DNA from: JAJDBU01 sp046756925
GTDB taxonomy: Bacteria > Nitrospirota > Nitrospiria > SBBL01 > JAADHI01
Assembly (NCBI GenBank): GCA_046756925.1
Contig: JBHHXH010000093.1
Location: 1-7,384, forward strand
Length of the DNA: 7,384 nucleotides
Direction of reading: 5' to 3'
A program made the position numbers and the translations under genes. Positions within the stretch are counted from its first letter, which is position 1; each line of letters opens with the position of its first letter. Positions 1-6,012 of this stretch are shown here, piece by piece. The notes beneath the pieces are model-generated. The model was not told the DNA's origin and did no database searches. It saw only the letters and a list, made by a program, of their open reading frames with translations.

Positions 1-178
1 CCTGTGGTCCTTTTTCGCCAGAACTCACTTCGAACTCCACTTCTTCATCTTGTTCAAGGGATTTAAATCCGTCGCCTTGAATTGCCGTAAAGTGTACGAA
101 GATATCGTTTCCGTCCTCTTGGGTGATAAATCCGTATCCTTTGCTGGCATTGAACCACTTAACACGACCTTTGACCAT
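1..178 (-). CDS. Cold-shock protein (CspA family), 3' end cut by window edge
   Basis: Small single-stranded nucleic-acid-binding OB-fold protein of the CspA family, which acts as a cytoplasmic RNA chaperone or antiterminator. The visible 59 residues begin MVKGRVKWFNASKGYGFI. RNP1 is KGYGFI (residues 13-18) and the RNP2-like strand is DIFVHF (25-30), with the family's TAIQGDGFKSL loop following. The family is usually 65-70 residues, so about 6-10 residues lie beyond the left edge. The ATG at 176-178 is fixed by a perfect AGGAGG (188-193), 9 nt upstream. It lies 296 nt downstream of the kinase stop, on the same strand, and has its own promoter-like sequences and a long leader, so it is probably transcribed independently. 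Family membership is certain. Whether it is cold-induced cannot be read from sequence. Confidence 0.96.
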   Translation of the reverse strand, partial: MVKGRVKWFNASKGYGFITQEDGNDIFVHFTAIQGDGFKSLEQDEEVEFEVSSGEKGPQ

Positions 179-333
179 TTCTAAACTCCTCCTTGATTAA
201 ACATGTAACGTTTGGTCTTTTTTCTTATATTAACGGGCCGCAACCCCACGGGGGCAATGACCCGAGACATGCAAACAGATGGTCTTTATCATAACAGAAC
301 TGCCATGACGACTGCATGAAACCTTGCCTACAC
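179..333 (-). promoter_or_regulatory. Long 5' leader of the cold-shock gene
   Basis: About 155 nt of untranslated leader if transcription starts from the upstream promoter, or about 103 nt from the inner one. On the transcribed strand it holds a GC-rich hairpin, CCCC-CGT-GGGG (244-254), flanked by CGGG/CCCG arms (261-264 with 234-237). After that comes an A/U-rich stretch leading to the AGGAGG site. cspA-type genes elsewhere carry long leaders that refold with temperature. The length and GC clamp seen here fit that pattern, but the regulatory role is inferred. The rest of the 296-nt gap to the kinase stop holds no gene and no clear terminator for the kinase transcript. Confidence 0.45.
288..296 (-). 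promoter_or_regulatory. Extended -10 promoter P2 for the cold-shock gene
   Basis: The minus strand reads TG-T-TATGAT, an extended -10 element with a 5/6 core match and no good -35. The implied start near 281 would give a leader of about 103 nt. The same TGnTATGAT form occurs upstream of the FmdE-like gene at 7274-7282, which suggests that this host uses it. It could be an alternative or second start to P1. Confidence 0.35.
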
Positions 334-339
334 GGGGAG

Positions 340-369
340 ATCTTAACCCAAGCGAAAGAAAAGAGTCAA
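340..369 (-). promoter_or_regulatory. Sigma-70-like promoter P1 for the cold-shock gene
   Basis: On the minus strand, TTGACT (364-369) is followed by an 18-nt spacer and TAAGAT (340-345), giving 5/6 and 4/6 matches to the consensus hexamers. A start near 333 would give a leader of about 155 nt before the cold-shock ATG. It lies between the kinase stop (475) and the gene, where a promoter is expected. This is a pattern match only. Confidence 0.5.
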
Positions 370-474
370 GCATTATTGCCACCGGATCAAGCAAAGCCAA
401 CGCTGTTTGAATGGGCTTCTCCTGTTTTGTTTTTGTTTCTAATGTGCTTGAAATAACAATGGATTTGCCGGTAT

Positions 475-2874
475 TCAGGCGAGGCGGGAGATCGCATCGA
501 TAATATCTTCTGTAGATTGGAAACGCTGTCCTTTCTGCTTTTCGATACACGTGAGGATGATCTTTTCCAAGCCGGGCGGGACCTTTGGATTGATCGATCT
601 GAGCGGACTCGCGTTTGTATGGAGGTGCTGATAATAAATATCTCCCTTGGAAAAGGGAGGACGGCCCGTGAGCAATCGATAAAATGTGCAGCCGAGGGAA
701 TAGATATCCGAAAGCTTATCGACCTTTTCGCCGACGATTTGCTCCGGAGACATGTACAAGGGGGTCCCTTTGACGGAGGTCTTTTCTTCCATGGCATCGG
801 TAAGAAATTTGGCCAGGCCAAAGTCCATGATTTTCACGGTTCGGTCCTGTAGCAGCATCACATTGGAGGGTTTGAGATCTCGGTGAATCACGTTCCGATT
901 GTGCGCATAAGCTACACCCCGGCAAATCGATTTCATGATTTCCTTCAACTCGTTCAGGGAGGCTTTGTATCGCTCGAGAAAGACTTTCAAGGTAATGCCG
1001 TCGACATATTCCATGGTGATGAAGATGTCGTCTCCATTTTTTCCGGTATCGAAAATCGTCACGATATTCGGATGATTCAAGGCCGCCGAAATCTGCGCCT
1101 CTTGCATGAAATTCTGCAAGACGGCTTGATTTTCCTTGATTGCATTCGGCAACACTTTATATGCAACGTCTCTTTTTAAAACCATGTCTTCAGCCAAGTA
1201 AACGACCCCCATGCCGCCTTGACCGATTTTTTTGATGATTTTATAGCGGGTGGTCTGTCCCGCCTCTTTTATGATGGACTTCGATCGTTTCGAAGGGGTC
1301 GATGCGGCCAGGGCTTTCTTTGCTTCCTCCAGGGCCTTTTTGAGAAGATCTCTTCGATCTTTAACATCTTTGTAGTTATAGTCTTTTCTTAAAATGGCAT
1401 CGTATAGCTTTTCCGATTTTTCGAATGCCTTTTCCGTTTCATACAGCACGGCGAGCCGGTAATAAATCTCGATATTTTTAGACGATACGGCTTCTTGCGA
1501 AACCACTTTTCGAAAACAGTCTTTCGCTGCGGGAGTCAAGCCACGCAAGGTCAACATCTCGCCCAATAACAAGACCGCCTCATGAAAATTCGTGGAATCG
1601 CGATCCACCCTTTGAAGGTAAGAGATACACCGATCCAAATCTCCCTGCTGCTTTAGAAGCAGTGCAGCTTGGAAATAATTGCCGATCACTTCCTGCACGT
1701 GCGCCGCCCGATCAAACTCTTTCAGACGAACATACAGATCGGAGGCTTCCTGCAATCTCCCCCCCTTCTCGAAGGATTCCGCCGCGGAAGACAAATCTCC
1801 AGCCGAAAGAAAAAGATCGGCGGAACGATGGTAGTTCCCGGCTTGTTGGAACATCTTTGCGGCGCCTTTCATATCGCCGCCTTGTTCGTACATTTCAGCC
1901 GCTTCGATCCAGCTTTCACCGTTTTCGAAGGCCTTGGCCGCCGCACTGAAATCACCCGATTCCTGGTGTTTTTTTGCCATCATCCAATGACTTTGTTTTC
2001 GGTCTCCCAAGCGCTCGTAGAGCTTGGCGGCCTTGTCGAAATCCTTCGTTGCGTAGTAAAATTGCGCTGCCTTCTCCATTTCGCCGGCTTGTACGGCCGC
2101 TTCTCCAGCCTGTTCGTACATTTCCGCTTTGGAGAAAATATCCATGGCGTTTTTATAGGATTTTATTTTCATATAGAGCATGCCGCTTTCGACCGCCGCA
2201 TGCCTTATTTTTTCGTATTTCTCCGGGGACGTGTTCGAAGCGACGACCTTTTGCTTCAGGAAAAAGGCCTTGTATTTTTCCGCCGCTTTTTCAAAATCCT
2301 TTGAACGTTTATAGAGTTCTCCTGCCTTCAAAAGCCTCCCGAATTTCTCATACTGAATCGCCGCTTCCTTAAATTCCCGGCCTTTTTCGTACATCTCCGC
2401 CGCCAGCAGATTTTTATTGCATGAAAGATAGCATTCGGCGGCATGGAGGTAGGCGCCGACCCGTTGATACATGATCGCCGCTTTCTCTGCATTACCCGAA
2501 ATCTTATAAAACTGAGCGGCATCGTCCCATTGCTTCATCATTTCGTACACGCGCCCCACCTGCCGAAACGCCCGGGCTTGCTTATAAGACTCAACGGCCT
2601 GGTGGTATTCTCCGGCCCGTTCGTAGAGCTCACCGGCCAACATGGGATCTTGCGATTTGGCGGCCTGTTCCGCGACCTTCGTGGGGTTGAGCGTTTTCTC
2701 CTTTCCAACGGCGACATATCGTTTGAACAAAGAAACTCCCCAAAACACCAAGAGCGCCAACAAGGCATAACCGATAAGGGCTGCAATGGAAACGTTCGAA
2801 AAGAATTGTGTGATTCCTTGAGAGAATGCTCTAAGCAGGCTGGAAATATCGACCTCGAAAGGAGCCGCTTTCAT
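475..2874 (-). CDS. Membrane-anchored helical-repeat (TPR-like) Ser/Thr protein kinase
   Basis: Predicted 799-residue eukaryotic-type kinase that transfers phosphate from ATP to Ser/Thr of protein targets. A hydrophobic segment at residues 28-50, followed by KR, should be a single membrane anchor with everything after it in the cytoplasm. Residues 80-428 are a long array of 13-residue helical units, 429-500 look like ordinary TPR units, and 505-525 is a charged, coiled-coil-like linker. The catalytic domain fills 544-799: glycine loop GQGGMG (551-556), VAYK lysine K573, helix-C glutamate E592, HRDLKPSN (664-671, catalytic D666), DFG (684-686), GTPLYMSPE (703-711), D723 and R784. All key residues are present, so it should be active. 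The order is unusual, because most bacterial kinases of this type have the kinase first and an extracellular sensor after the membrane segment. Its ATG overlaps the FHA gene's TGA (ATGA) and lacks a clear Shine-Dalgarno site, which points to translational coupling. Confidence 0.95.
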   Translation of the reverse strand: MKAAPFEVDISSLLRAFSQGITQFFSNVSIAALIGYALLALLVFWGVSLFKRYVAVGKEKTLNPTKVAEQAAKSQDPMLAGELYERAGEYHQAVESYKQARAFRQVGRVYEMMKQWDDAAQFYKISGNAEKAAIMYQRVGAYLHAAECYLSCNKNLLAAEMYEKGREFKEAAIQYEKFGRLLKAGELYKRSKDFEKAAEKYKAFFLKQKVVASNTSPEKYEKIRHAAVESGMLYMKIKSYKNAMDIFSKAEMYEQAGEAAVQAGEMEKAAQFYYATKDFDKAAKLYERLGDRKQSHWMMAKKHQESGDFSAAAKAFENGESWIEAAEMYEQGGDMKGAAKMFQQAGNYHRSADLFLSAGDLSSAAESFEKGGRLQEASDLYVRLKEFDRAAHVQEVIGNYFQAALLLKQQGDLDRCISYLQRVDRDSTNFHEAVLLLGEMLTLRGLTPAAKDCFRKVVSQEAVSSKNIEIYYRLAVLYETEKAFEKSEKLYDAILRKDYNYKDVKDRRDLLKKALEEAKKALAASTPSKRSKSIIKEAGQTTRYKIIKKIGQGGMGVVYLAEDMVLKRDVAYKVLPNAIKENQAVLQNFMQEAQISAALNHPNIVTIFDTGKNGDDIFITMEYVDGITLKVFLERYKASLNELKEIMKSICRGVAYAHNRNVIHRDLKPSNVMLLQDRTVKIMDFGLAKFLTDAMEEKTSVKGTPLYMSPEQIVGEKVDKLSDIYSLGCTFYRLLTGRPPFSKGDIYYQHLHTNASPLRSINPKVPPGLEKIILTCIEKQKGQRFQSTEDIIDAISRLA
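1591..2637 (-). repeat. Array of about 25 tandem 13-residue helical repeats inside the kinase
   Basis: Residues 80-428 divide into 13-residue units with the consensus A-A-x-x-Y-x-x-x-G-x-(F/Y/W)-x-x. Ten units run without a break at 80-209, for example AAIMYQRVGAYLH (132-144) and AAEMYEKGREFKE (158-170). After a 20-residue spacer, five more fill 230-294, one stretched unit of 17 residues covers 295-311, and nine fill 312-428. The corresponding 39-bp DNA repeats have diverged, apart from short shared words such as a 14-bp match (1883-1896 and 2111-2124). Profile searches would probably label this TPR, whose period is 34. The strict 13-residue period suggests one short helix per unit and a compact solenoid, probably a protein-binding scaffold. 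Confidence 0.85.
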
Positions 2875-3881
2875 GTCCGATAGACCACTTTCATCGTTGT
2901 GTCTCCCATACGAATCACATCGTTATGGGAGATTTGTTTTTTTGCAACTTTTTCGTTATTGACAAAAAGGCCGTTCGTGCTTTTTCGATCCGAAACGATC
3001 AGCCCTTCGGCAGATCTTTCCAGGTCGGCATGATACCGCGACACCTGAGGATCGTTCAGCCGAATATCCATCTTGCCTCGGCCTAAGGATATGCGTTTTT
3101 TGATGATTTCGATGGTTGATCCGCAGCGGTCTCCATCGAGAAACTCAATGCTCCATCCTCCGTTTTCGTCCGGTTTTCCGCCGAAGGCTTTCTCGCCTTC
3201 TTCCGACGCCTTCATCCAGAGCTCATCGTCGCTTGGCGTAATCGATGCAATCAATTCTTCCGCGGCGTCTTGGTCGCTTGCAGGAAAGACACTGACTCCC
3301 TCGTATATCGCAATCGACGCTGGCCCGTTTTGCTCGAAATTGGTTGTGCCGAGGAAATGGGTTTTTAATTCGGTGCGTGTCATCTCTTTCGATGCGTTCT
3401 CAAAATATCCATCACAGAGATCGCCTTCCTTGAAATAGTAGCAATCGACGGCCTCTCCCCGGCTGATCACCACAACCGCTTCTTTTTCATCCTGTTTGAG
3501 ACGGCCCAAAAGCCGCTCGTCATCGGTCATATCGCTTGGGACCACGACATACGGCTCCGATTGCGCCATTACCAGAAGGGCCTTAAACAGGACCGGGCTG
3601 ATATGATAGAGGTGAAGGACGCCGTCTGCATGGGACATCTCATTGAAATAATCGGAAAAGGGCATGGGCGCGAAGCGGCAACCGTTTAGCTGATAAGCGG
3701 CATAGAGGGTGTTTTGAAAGATAAAGAGGATATATGGATATTGGTCCCCTTCAAAAAGCAGAACGGCCGTTTGAGTATCGCTCTTCCGTTTTAAATTACT
3801 GAGGAGCGGCTCGACAGAGTCGGTCGTGTGGAAATTTGCGGAATAGACCTTTTGTTGGCTTGTGATCAACGCATTTAACAC
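2871..3881 (-). CDS. FHA-domain protein, probable partner of the adjacent kinase
   Basis: 336-residue cytoplasmic protein with no signal peptide or membrane segment. The C-terminal 94 residues (243-336) form a forkhead-associated domain, which binds phosphothreonine peptides. The expected residues are visible: LGRG (266-269), the SRYH loop (281-284) and STNG (301-304), with NDVIRMGD near the end. Residues 1-220 match no family I can name. They contain two similar strand-turn-strand blocks, around 38-66 and 134-160. Residues 220-240 are an acidic linker. The start is GTG (3879-3881). It is the only start-like codon between an in-frame TAA just upstream and residue 5, and no Shine-Dalgarno precedes it. 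A promoter ends at the start codon, so the mRNA should be leaderless. The last four bases overlap the kinase start. The likely role is to bind the phosphorylated kinase or its substrates. Confidence 0.9.
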   Translation of the reverse strand: MLNALITSQQKVYSANFHTTDSVEPLLSNLKRKSDTQTAVLLFEGDQYPYILFIFQNTLYAAYQLNGCRFAPMPFSDYFNEMSHADGVLHLYHISPVLFKALLVMAQSEPYVVVPSDMTDDERLLGRLKQDEKEAVVVISRGEAVDCYYFKEGDLCDGYFENASKEMTRTELKTHFLGTTNFEQNGPASIAIYEGVSVFPASDQDAAEELIASITPSDDELWMKASEEGEKAFGGKPDENGGWSIEFLDGDRCGSTIEIIKKRISLGRGKMDIRLNDPQVSRYHADLERSAEGLIVSDRKSTNGLFVNNEKVAKKQISHNDVIRMGDTTMKVVYRT

Positions 3882-3888
3882 AACGTAA

Positions 3889-3917
3889 AGTTTATTTTAT
3901 AATCGGAATCTTGTCAA
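3889..3917 (-). promoter_or_regulatory. Promoter for the FHA-kinase operon, predicting a leaderless mRNA
   Basis: On the minus strand, a perfect TTGACA (3912-3917) is separated by 17 nt from TAAACT (3889-3894, 4/6 match). A normal 6-7 nt discriminator puts the transcription start at about 3881-3882, on or beside the GTG codon (3879-3881). A second -10-like word, TAAAAT (3894-3899), has no properly spaced -35, and would still leave only about 6 nt of leader. The lack of any Shine-Dalgarno site agrees with leaderless initiation. Confidence 0.55.
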
Positions 3918-3971
3918 ACGCGCGACACTGGATCTTCTTGAAATATTTGAGATTATTTAGAATGTCGCCGA

Positions 3972-4100
3972 ATGAAACCCGATGATCTCATAAGGAGAGG
4001 CCTGCTAAATATTCAGAAAATTGAAAGAAGGGGGAAGACGATCGTTGTCCGCAATGGAGATGATTCCATTGCCCTTGGGGTAGGGATCGAAGGAAGATGA
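3972..4100 (+). CDS. Possible 42-residue mini-ORF, resembling the C-terminal half of FeoA
   Basis: The plus-strand ATG (3972-3974) opens a 42-codon frame ending at TGA (4098-4100). It fits exactly between the divergent FHA start (3881) and the Nudix stop (4119) without overlapping either. The predicted protein begins MKPDDLIRRGLLNIQKIE and ends DSIALGVGIEGR. From memory, the stretch KTIVVRNGDDSIALGVGIEG resembles the last strands of FeoA-family SH3-like proteins, which often read like VxVxDSRxALGRGxA. FeoA is about 75 residues, so this would be a half-length relic or a separate mini-protein. There is no good Shine-Dalgarno site. A -10-like TAGAAT (3958-3963) lies just upstream, but the nearest -35-like TTGAAA (3938-3943) is only 14 nt away. 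It could be a chance frame. Confidence 0.28.
   Translation: MKPDDLIRRGLLNIQKIERRGKTIVVRNGDDSIALGVGIEGR
4051..4072. repeat. 8-bp inverted repeat between the FHA and Nudix genes
   Basis: GCAATGGA (4051-4058) and TCCATTGC (4065-4072) are perfect complements with a 6-nt loop. It lies about 47 nt past the Nudix stop on that gene's strand, where a terminator would be expected. No T-run follows on either strand, so it is at best a weak or factor-assisted terminator or an RNA 3'-end stabiliser. It also lies inside the possible plus-strand mini-ORF. Confidence 0.5.
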
Positions 4101-4118
4101 TGAACCGCTTTTAAAGCC

Positions 4119-4616
4119 CTAAATACACCCGGACGACCCCGAAGCGTTTTGTGGCTTGGCAGATGGGGCATCCGTTTCCGACAGCGCCGTGAGATATCGC
4201 CCCGCTTTTTCCAAGATGGAACGCTCGCTGCGGTGCGAGAGCATGGACAGACCTTCTTGAACGCTGACCCAACGGGCCTCATCCACCTCTCCATCGTGGT
4301 CTTCAACACTGCCATCGAGATATTTTAAGAGATAAAAATGGACAGTCTTAAAGATCTTGATTTCTTCATGCTTGGAATAAAACCAGTACTGAATGTGACC
4401 GATCTTTTCCAAGATACGTCCGCGAATGCCGGTTTCTTCCCGGACCTCGCGCAAAGCCGTTTCTGTAAGGGTTTCACCTTTCTCAACCGAGCCTTTGGGG
4501 AGACACCAAATGAGCCGACCCTTCAAGTTGTGGTGGGATATGAGGATCACCTGTAGACGTCCCTCTTTGACGCTGTAGACAACGCCCCCGGACGAGGTAT
4601 GTTTCCGCGTTCTCAT
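4119..4616 (-). CDS. Nudix hydrolase, Ap4A-hydrolase-like
   Basis: 165-residue cytoplasmic hydrolase of nucleoside diphosphates linked to another moiety. The Nudix box is complete at residues 42-64 (G-x5-E-x7-REVREETGI), with the metal-binding glutamates in REVREE intact. The preceding SSGGVVY strand, the LPKGSVEKGE loop and the later YWFYS...KIFKTVHFYLLKY segment are typical of the bacterial dinucleoside tetraphosphate (Ap4A) hydrolase subgroup. That makes Ap4A or a related alarmone the most likely substrate. An ADP-ribose or 8-oxo-dGTP activity cannot be excluded by eye. Residues 145-165 are a Ser/Ala/Pro-rich tail without obvious function. The ATG at 4614-4616 is preceded by AAGGGA (4626-4631). 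It has its own promoter-like pair upstream and is separated by 198 nt from aroC, so it is probably a single-gene unit. Confidence 0.94.
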   Translation of the reverse strand: MRTRKHTSSGGVVYSVKEGRLQVILISHHNLKGRLIWCLPKGSVEKGETLTETALREVREETGIRGRILEKIGHIQYWFYSKHEEIKIFKTVHFYLLKYLDGSVEDHDGEVDEARWVSVQEGLSMLSHRSERSILEKAGRYLTALSETDAPSAKPQNASGSSGCI

Positions 4617-4679
4617 GACACAAATTCCCTTTAATAAAGCAGGGTGAGTGGGTTCGGTCCGGATGATGCAATCAAAAAA

Positions 4680-4709
4680 ATAGTACCACTGTTGGCTGAA
4701 AATTGACAG
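4680..4709 (-). promoter_or_regulatory. Possible promoter for the Nudix gene
   Basis: On the minus strand, CTGTCA (4704-4709) lies 18 nt from TACTAT (4680-4685). Each hexamer matches consensus at 4/6. The start would fall near 4673, leaving a leader of about 57 nt. An AT-rich perfect palindrome sits directly upstream of the -35. Moderate pattern match only. Confidence 0.35.
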
Positions 4710-4713
4710 GTTT

Positions 4714-4732
4714 TTTAAGAATTTTTCTTAAA
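4714..4732. repeat. AT-rich 8-bp palindrome upstream of the Nudix promoter
   Basis: TTTAAGAA (4714-4721) and TTCTTAAA (4725-4732) are perfect inverted repeats with a 3-nt gap. The palindrome lies 5 nt upstream of the putative -35 of the Nudix gene and 84 nt past the aroC stop. On the minus strand it is followed by A residues rather than T, so it is not a standard terminator for aroC. A dimeric regulator site is a reasonable alternative. Confidence 0.45.
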
Positions 4733-4815
4733 TCACATCCGAATCACTGCTTGCAATCCAACGCGCCGTGCGACTGCTTTTCCGCTCGGTCATTTTACCG
4801 ACACGGATTTTTCAT

Positions 4816-5922
4816 TTATTGGGGGTCGGTGTCGGCGGCGGTCATATCGGGCTTGGCCGTTTGATCCGGCATTTTTGCAAGCTTATTTCTTAGAAAAAAA
4901 TCGACCAGTACCAAGGCCATCATGGATTCCGCGATGGGCACCGCGCGAATGCCGACACAGGGGTCGTGACGCCCCTTCGTTGCGATGATCCTCGATCGCC
5001 CATAAATGTCGATGGTTTCCTGTTCAATCGCAATGGACGAAGTGGGTTTTAAAGCAAGGCGAACAATAATATCGTCCCCGTTTGAAATCCCACCAAGGAT
5101 TCCTCCGGCATGATTCGATCGAAAACCATCGGGTGTCAGCGGATCGCAATTTTGGCTCCCCTTCAATTCCACGACACGAAAACCCGACCCGATCTCGACC
5201 CCCTTGACGGCATTGATGGACATCATTCCTCCCGCCAGGGCCGCATCGAGTTTATCGAATACGGGCTCACCCAAGCCCGCCGGCACCTGCTTTGCCACCA
5301 CCTCGACCATGGCGCCGACCGAATCGCGGTTCGACTGGGTTTTGCGGATTTCGTTTTCCATGGCCTCGACCGCATCCGGGTCTGGGCAAAAAAGCCGGTT
5401 GTTTGCGATTTCGTTTAGGTCGATTTTCTTGATTTTGACCGAGCCGACTTGGGTGACATAGGCATGGATGGCAATGTTCTCGCGTGACAATATTTTACGG
5501 GCGATTGCTCCGGCCGCCACGCGGGCCAGTGTTTCGCGCGCCGAAGACCGTCCCCCGCCCCGATAATCTCGAAAACCGTATTTTTTGAAATAGGTGTAGT
5601 CCGCATGTCCCGGCCGGAAAAGATCTTTGATCGAATCGTAATCCTTGGATTTCATATCCTCATTGAACACCACGAAAGCGATCGGCGTGCCGGCACTCTT
5701 TCCTTCGAAGATGCCGGAGAGGATTTGAACGCGATCCGGTTCTTTTCGCTGTGTTTGGAGACGGTTTTGCCCGGGTCTTCTTCGGTTTAAGTCTCTTTGG
5801 AGGTCTGCCTCGGCAAGCGGCAGCCCCGCCGGACAACCGTCCACGATGCCGCCTAAGGCGATGCCGTGACTTTCACCGAAGGTGGTCAGACGAAATATCC
5901 GACCGAAGGTATTGCCCGCCAT
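4816..5922 (-). CDS. aroC: Chorismate synthase
   Basis: Converts 5-enolpyruvylshikimate-3-phosphate to chorismate, the last shikimate-pathway step, using reduced FMN as a catalytic cofactor. The 368-residue length is normal. All family signatures are present: FGESHG (15-20, with catalytic His19), PGHAD (104-108), GGGRSSARET (122-131), RSNHAGGILGG (268-278) and GRHDP (317-321), which together form the FMN and substrate site. The tail after about residue 350 is family-variable. I chose the ATG at 5920-5922 (MAGNTFGR), because this is where the family normally starts. The frame stays open to a TTG at 5943 that would add seven unfamiliar residues. The ribosome site is weak (GGACGG, 6 nt upstream). 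A 12-codon upstream frame ends one base before this ATG. No flavin reductase or other shikimate gene is visible nearby. Confidence 0.98.
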   Translation of the reverse strand: MAGNTFGRIFRLTTFGESHGIALGGIVDGCPAGLPLAEADLQRDLNRRRPGQNRLQTQRKEPDRVQILSGIFEGKSAGTPIAFVVFNEDMKSKDYDSIKDLFRPGHADYTYFKKYGFRDYRGGGRSSARETLARVAAGAIARKILSRENIAIHAYVTQVGSVKIKKIDLNEIANNRLFCPDPDAVEAMENEIRKTQSNRDSVGAMVEVVAKQVPAGLGEPVFDKLDAALAGGMMSINAVKGVEIGSGFRVVELKGSQNCDPLTPDGFRSNHAGGILGGISNGDDIIVRLALKPTSSIAIEQETIDIYGRSRIIATKGRHDPCVGIRAVPIAESMMALVLVDFFLRNKLAKMPDQTAKPDMTAADTDPQ

Positions 5923-5923
5923 C

Positions 5924-5962
5924 TCAAACCGTCCAATTAACAATCATGGGTGTCTTTTTCAT
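5924..5962 (-). other. Possible short upstream ORF (leader peptide) of aroC
   Basis: On the minus strand, an ATG at 5960-5962 opens a 12-codon frame, MKKTPMIVNWTV, whose TGA (5924-5926) is separated from the aroC ATG by a single G. GGA lies about 8 nt upstream as a poor ribosome site. The arrangement would allow translational coupling to aroC, and the single Trp is suggestive for an aromatic-pathway gene. There is no codon run or clear attenuator hairpin of the classical kind, so chance remains likely. Confidence 0.22.
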
Positions 5963-6012
5963 ATATCGTCCATGGGTCTTGCCGGGCCTGGTCTTTCGAA
6001 CCGGTTCTCGTT

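Noticed and set aside
475..1245. Possibility that the kinase is a pseudokinase
   Set aside because: The glycine loop, K573, E592, D666, N671 and D684 are all present, so an active enzyme is the simpler reading.
1669..2304. 211-codon plus-strand open frame opposite the kinase repeats
   Set aside because: It is antisense to a well-supported gene. Its length comes from the repetitive codon pattern of the helical repeat, and the product has no recognisable domain.
1591..2637. DNA-level tandem repeat or CRISPR-like array
   Set aside because: The 39-bp units are too diverged at the nucleotide level, with only scattered identities up to about 14 bp. The repetition is at protein level.
4013..4315. 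100-codon minus-strand frame overlapping the Nudix gene
   Set aside because: It is out of frame with the intact Nudix box protein. It is an overlapping shadow with no recognisable domain and no ribosome site of its own.
4714..4732. Rho-independent terminator for aroC
   Set aside because: The stem is all A/T but for one G-C pair, and on the aroC strand it is followed by A residues, not T.
5923..5943. TTG start that would lengthen chorismate synthase by seven residues
   Set aside because: The family starts at MAGNTFGR. The extra residues (MLIGRFE) are not family-like, and the ATG is the better codon.
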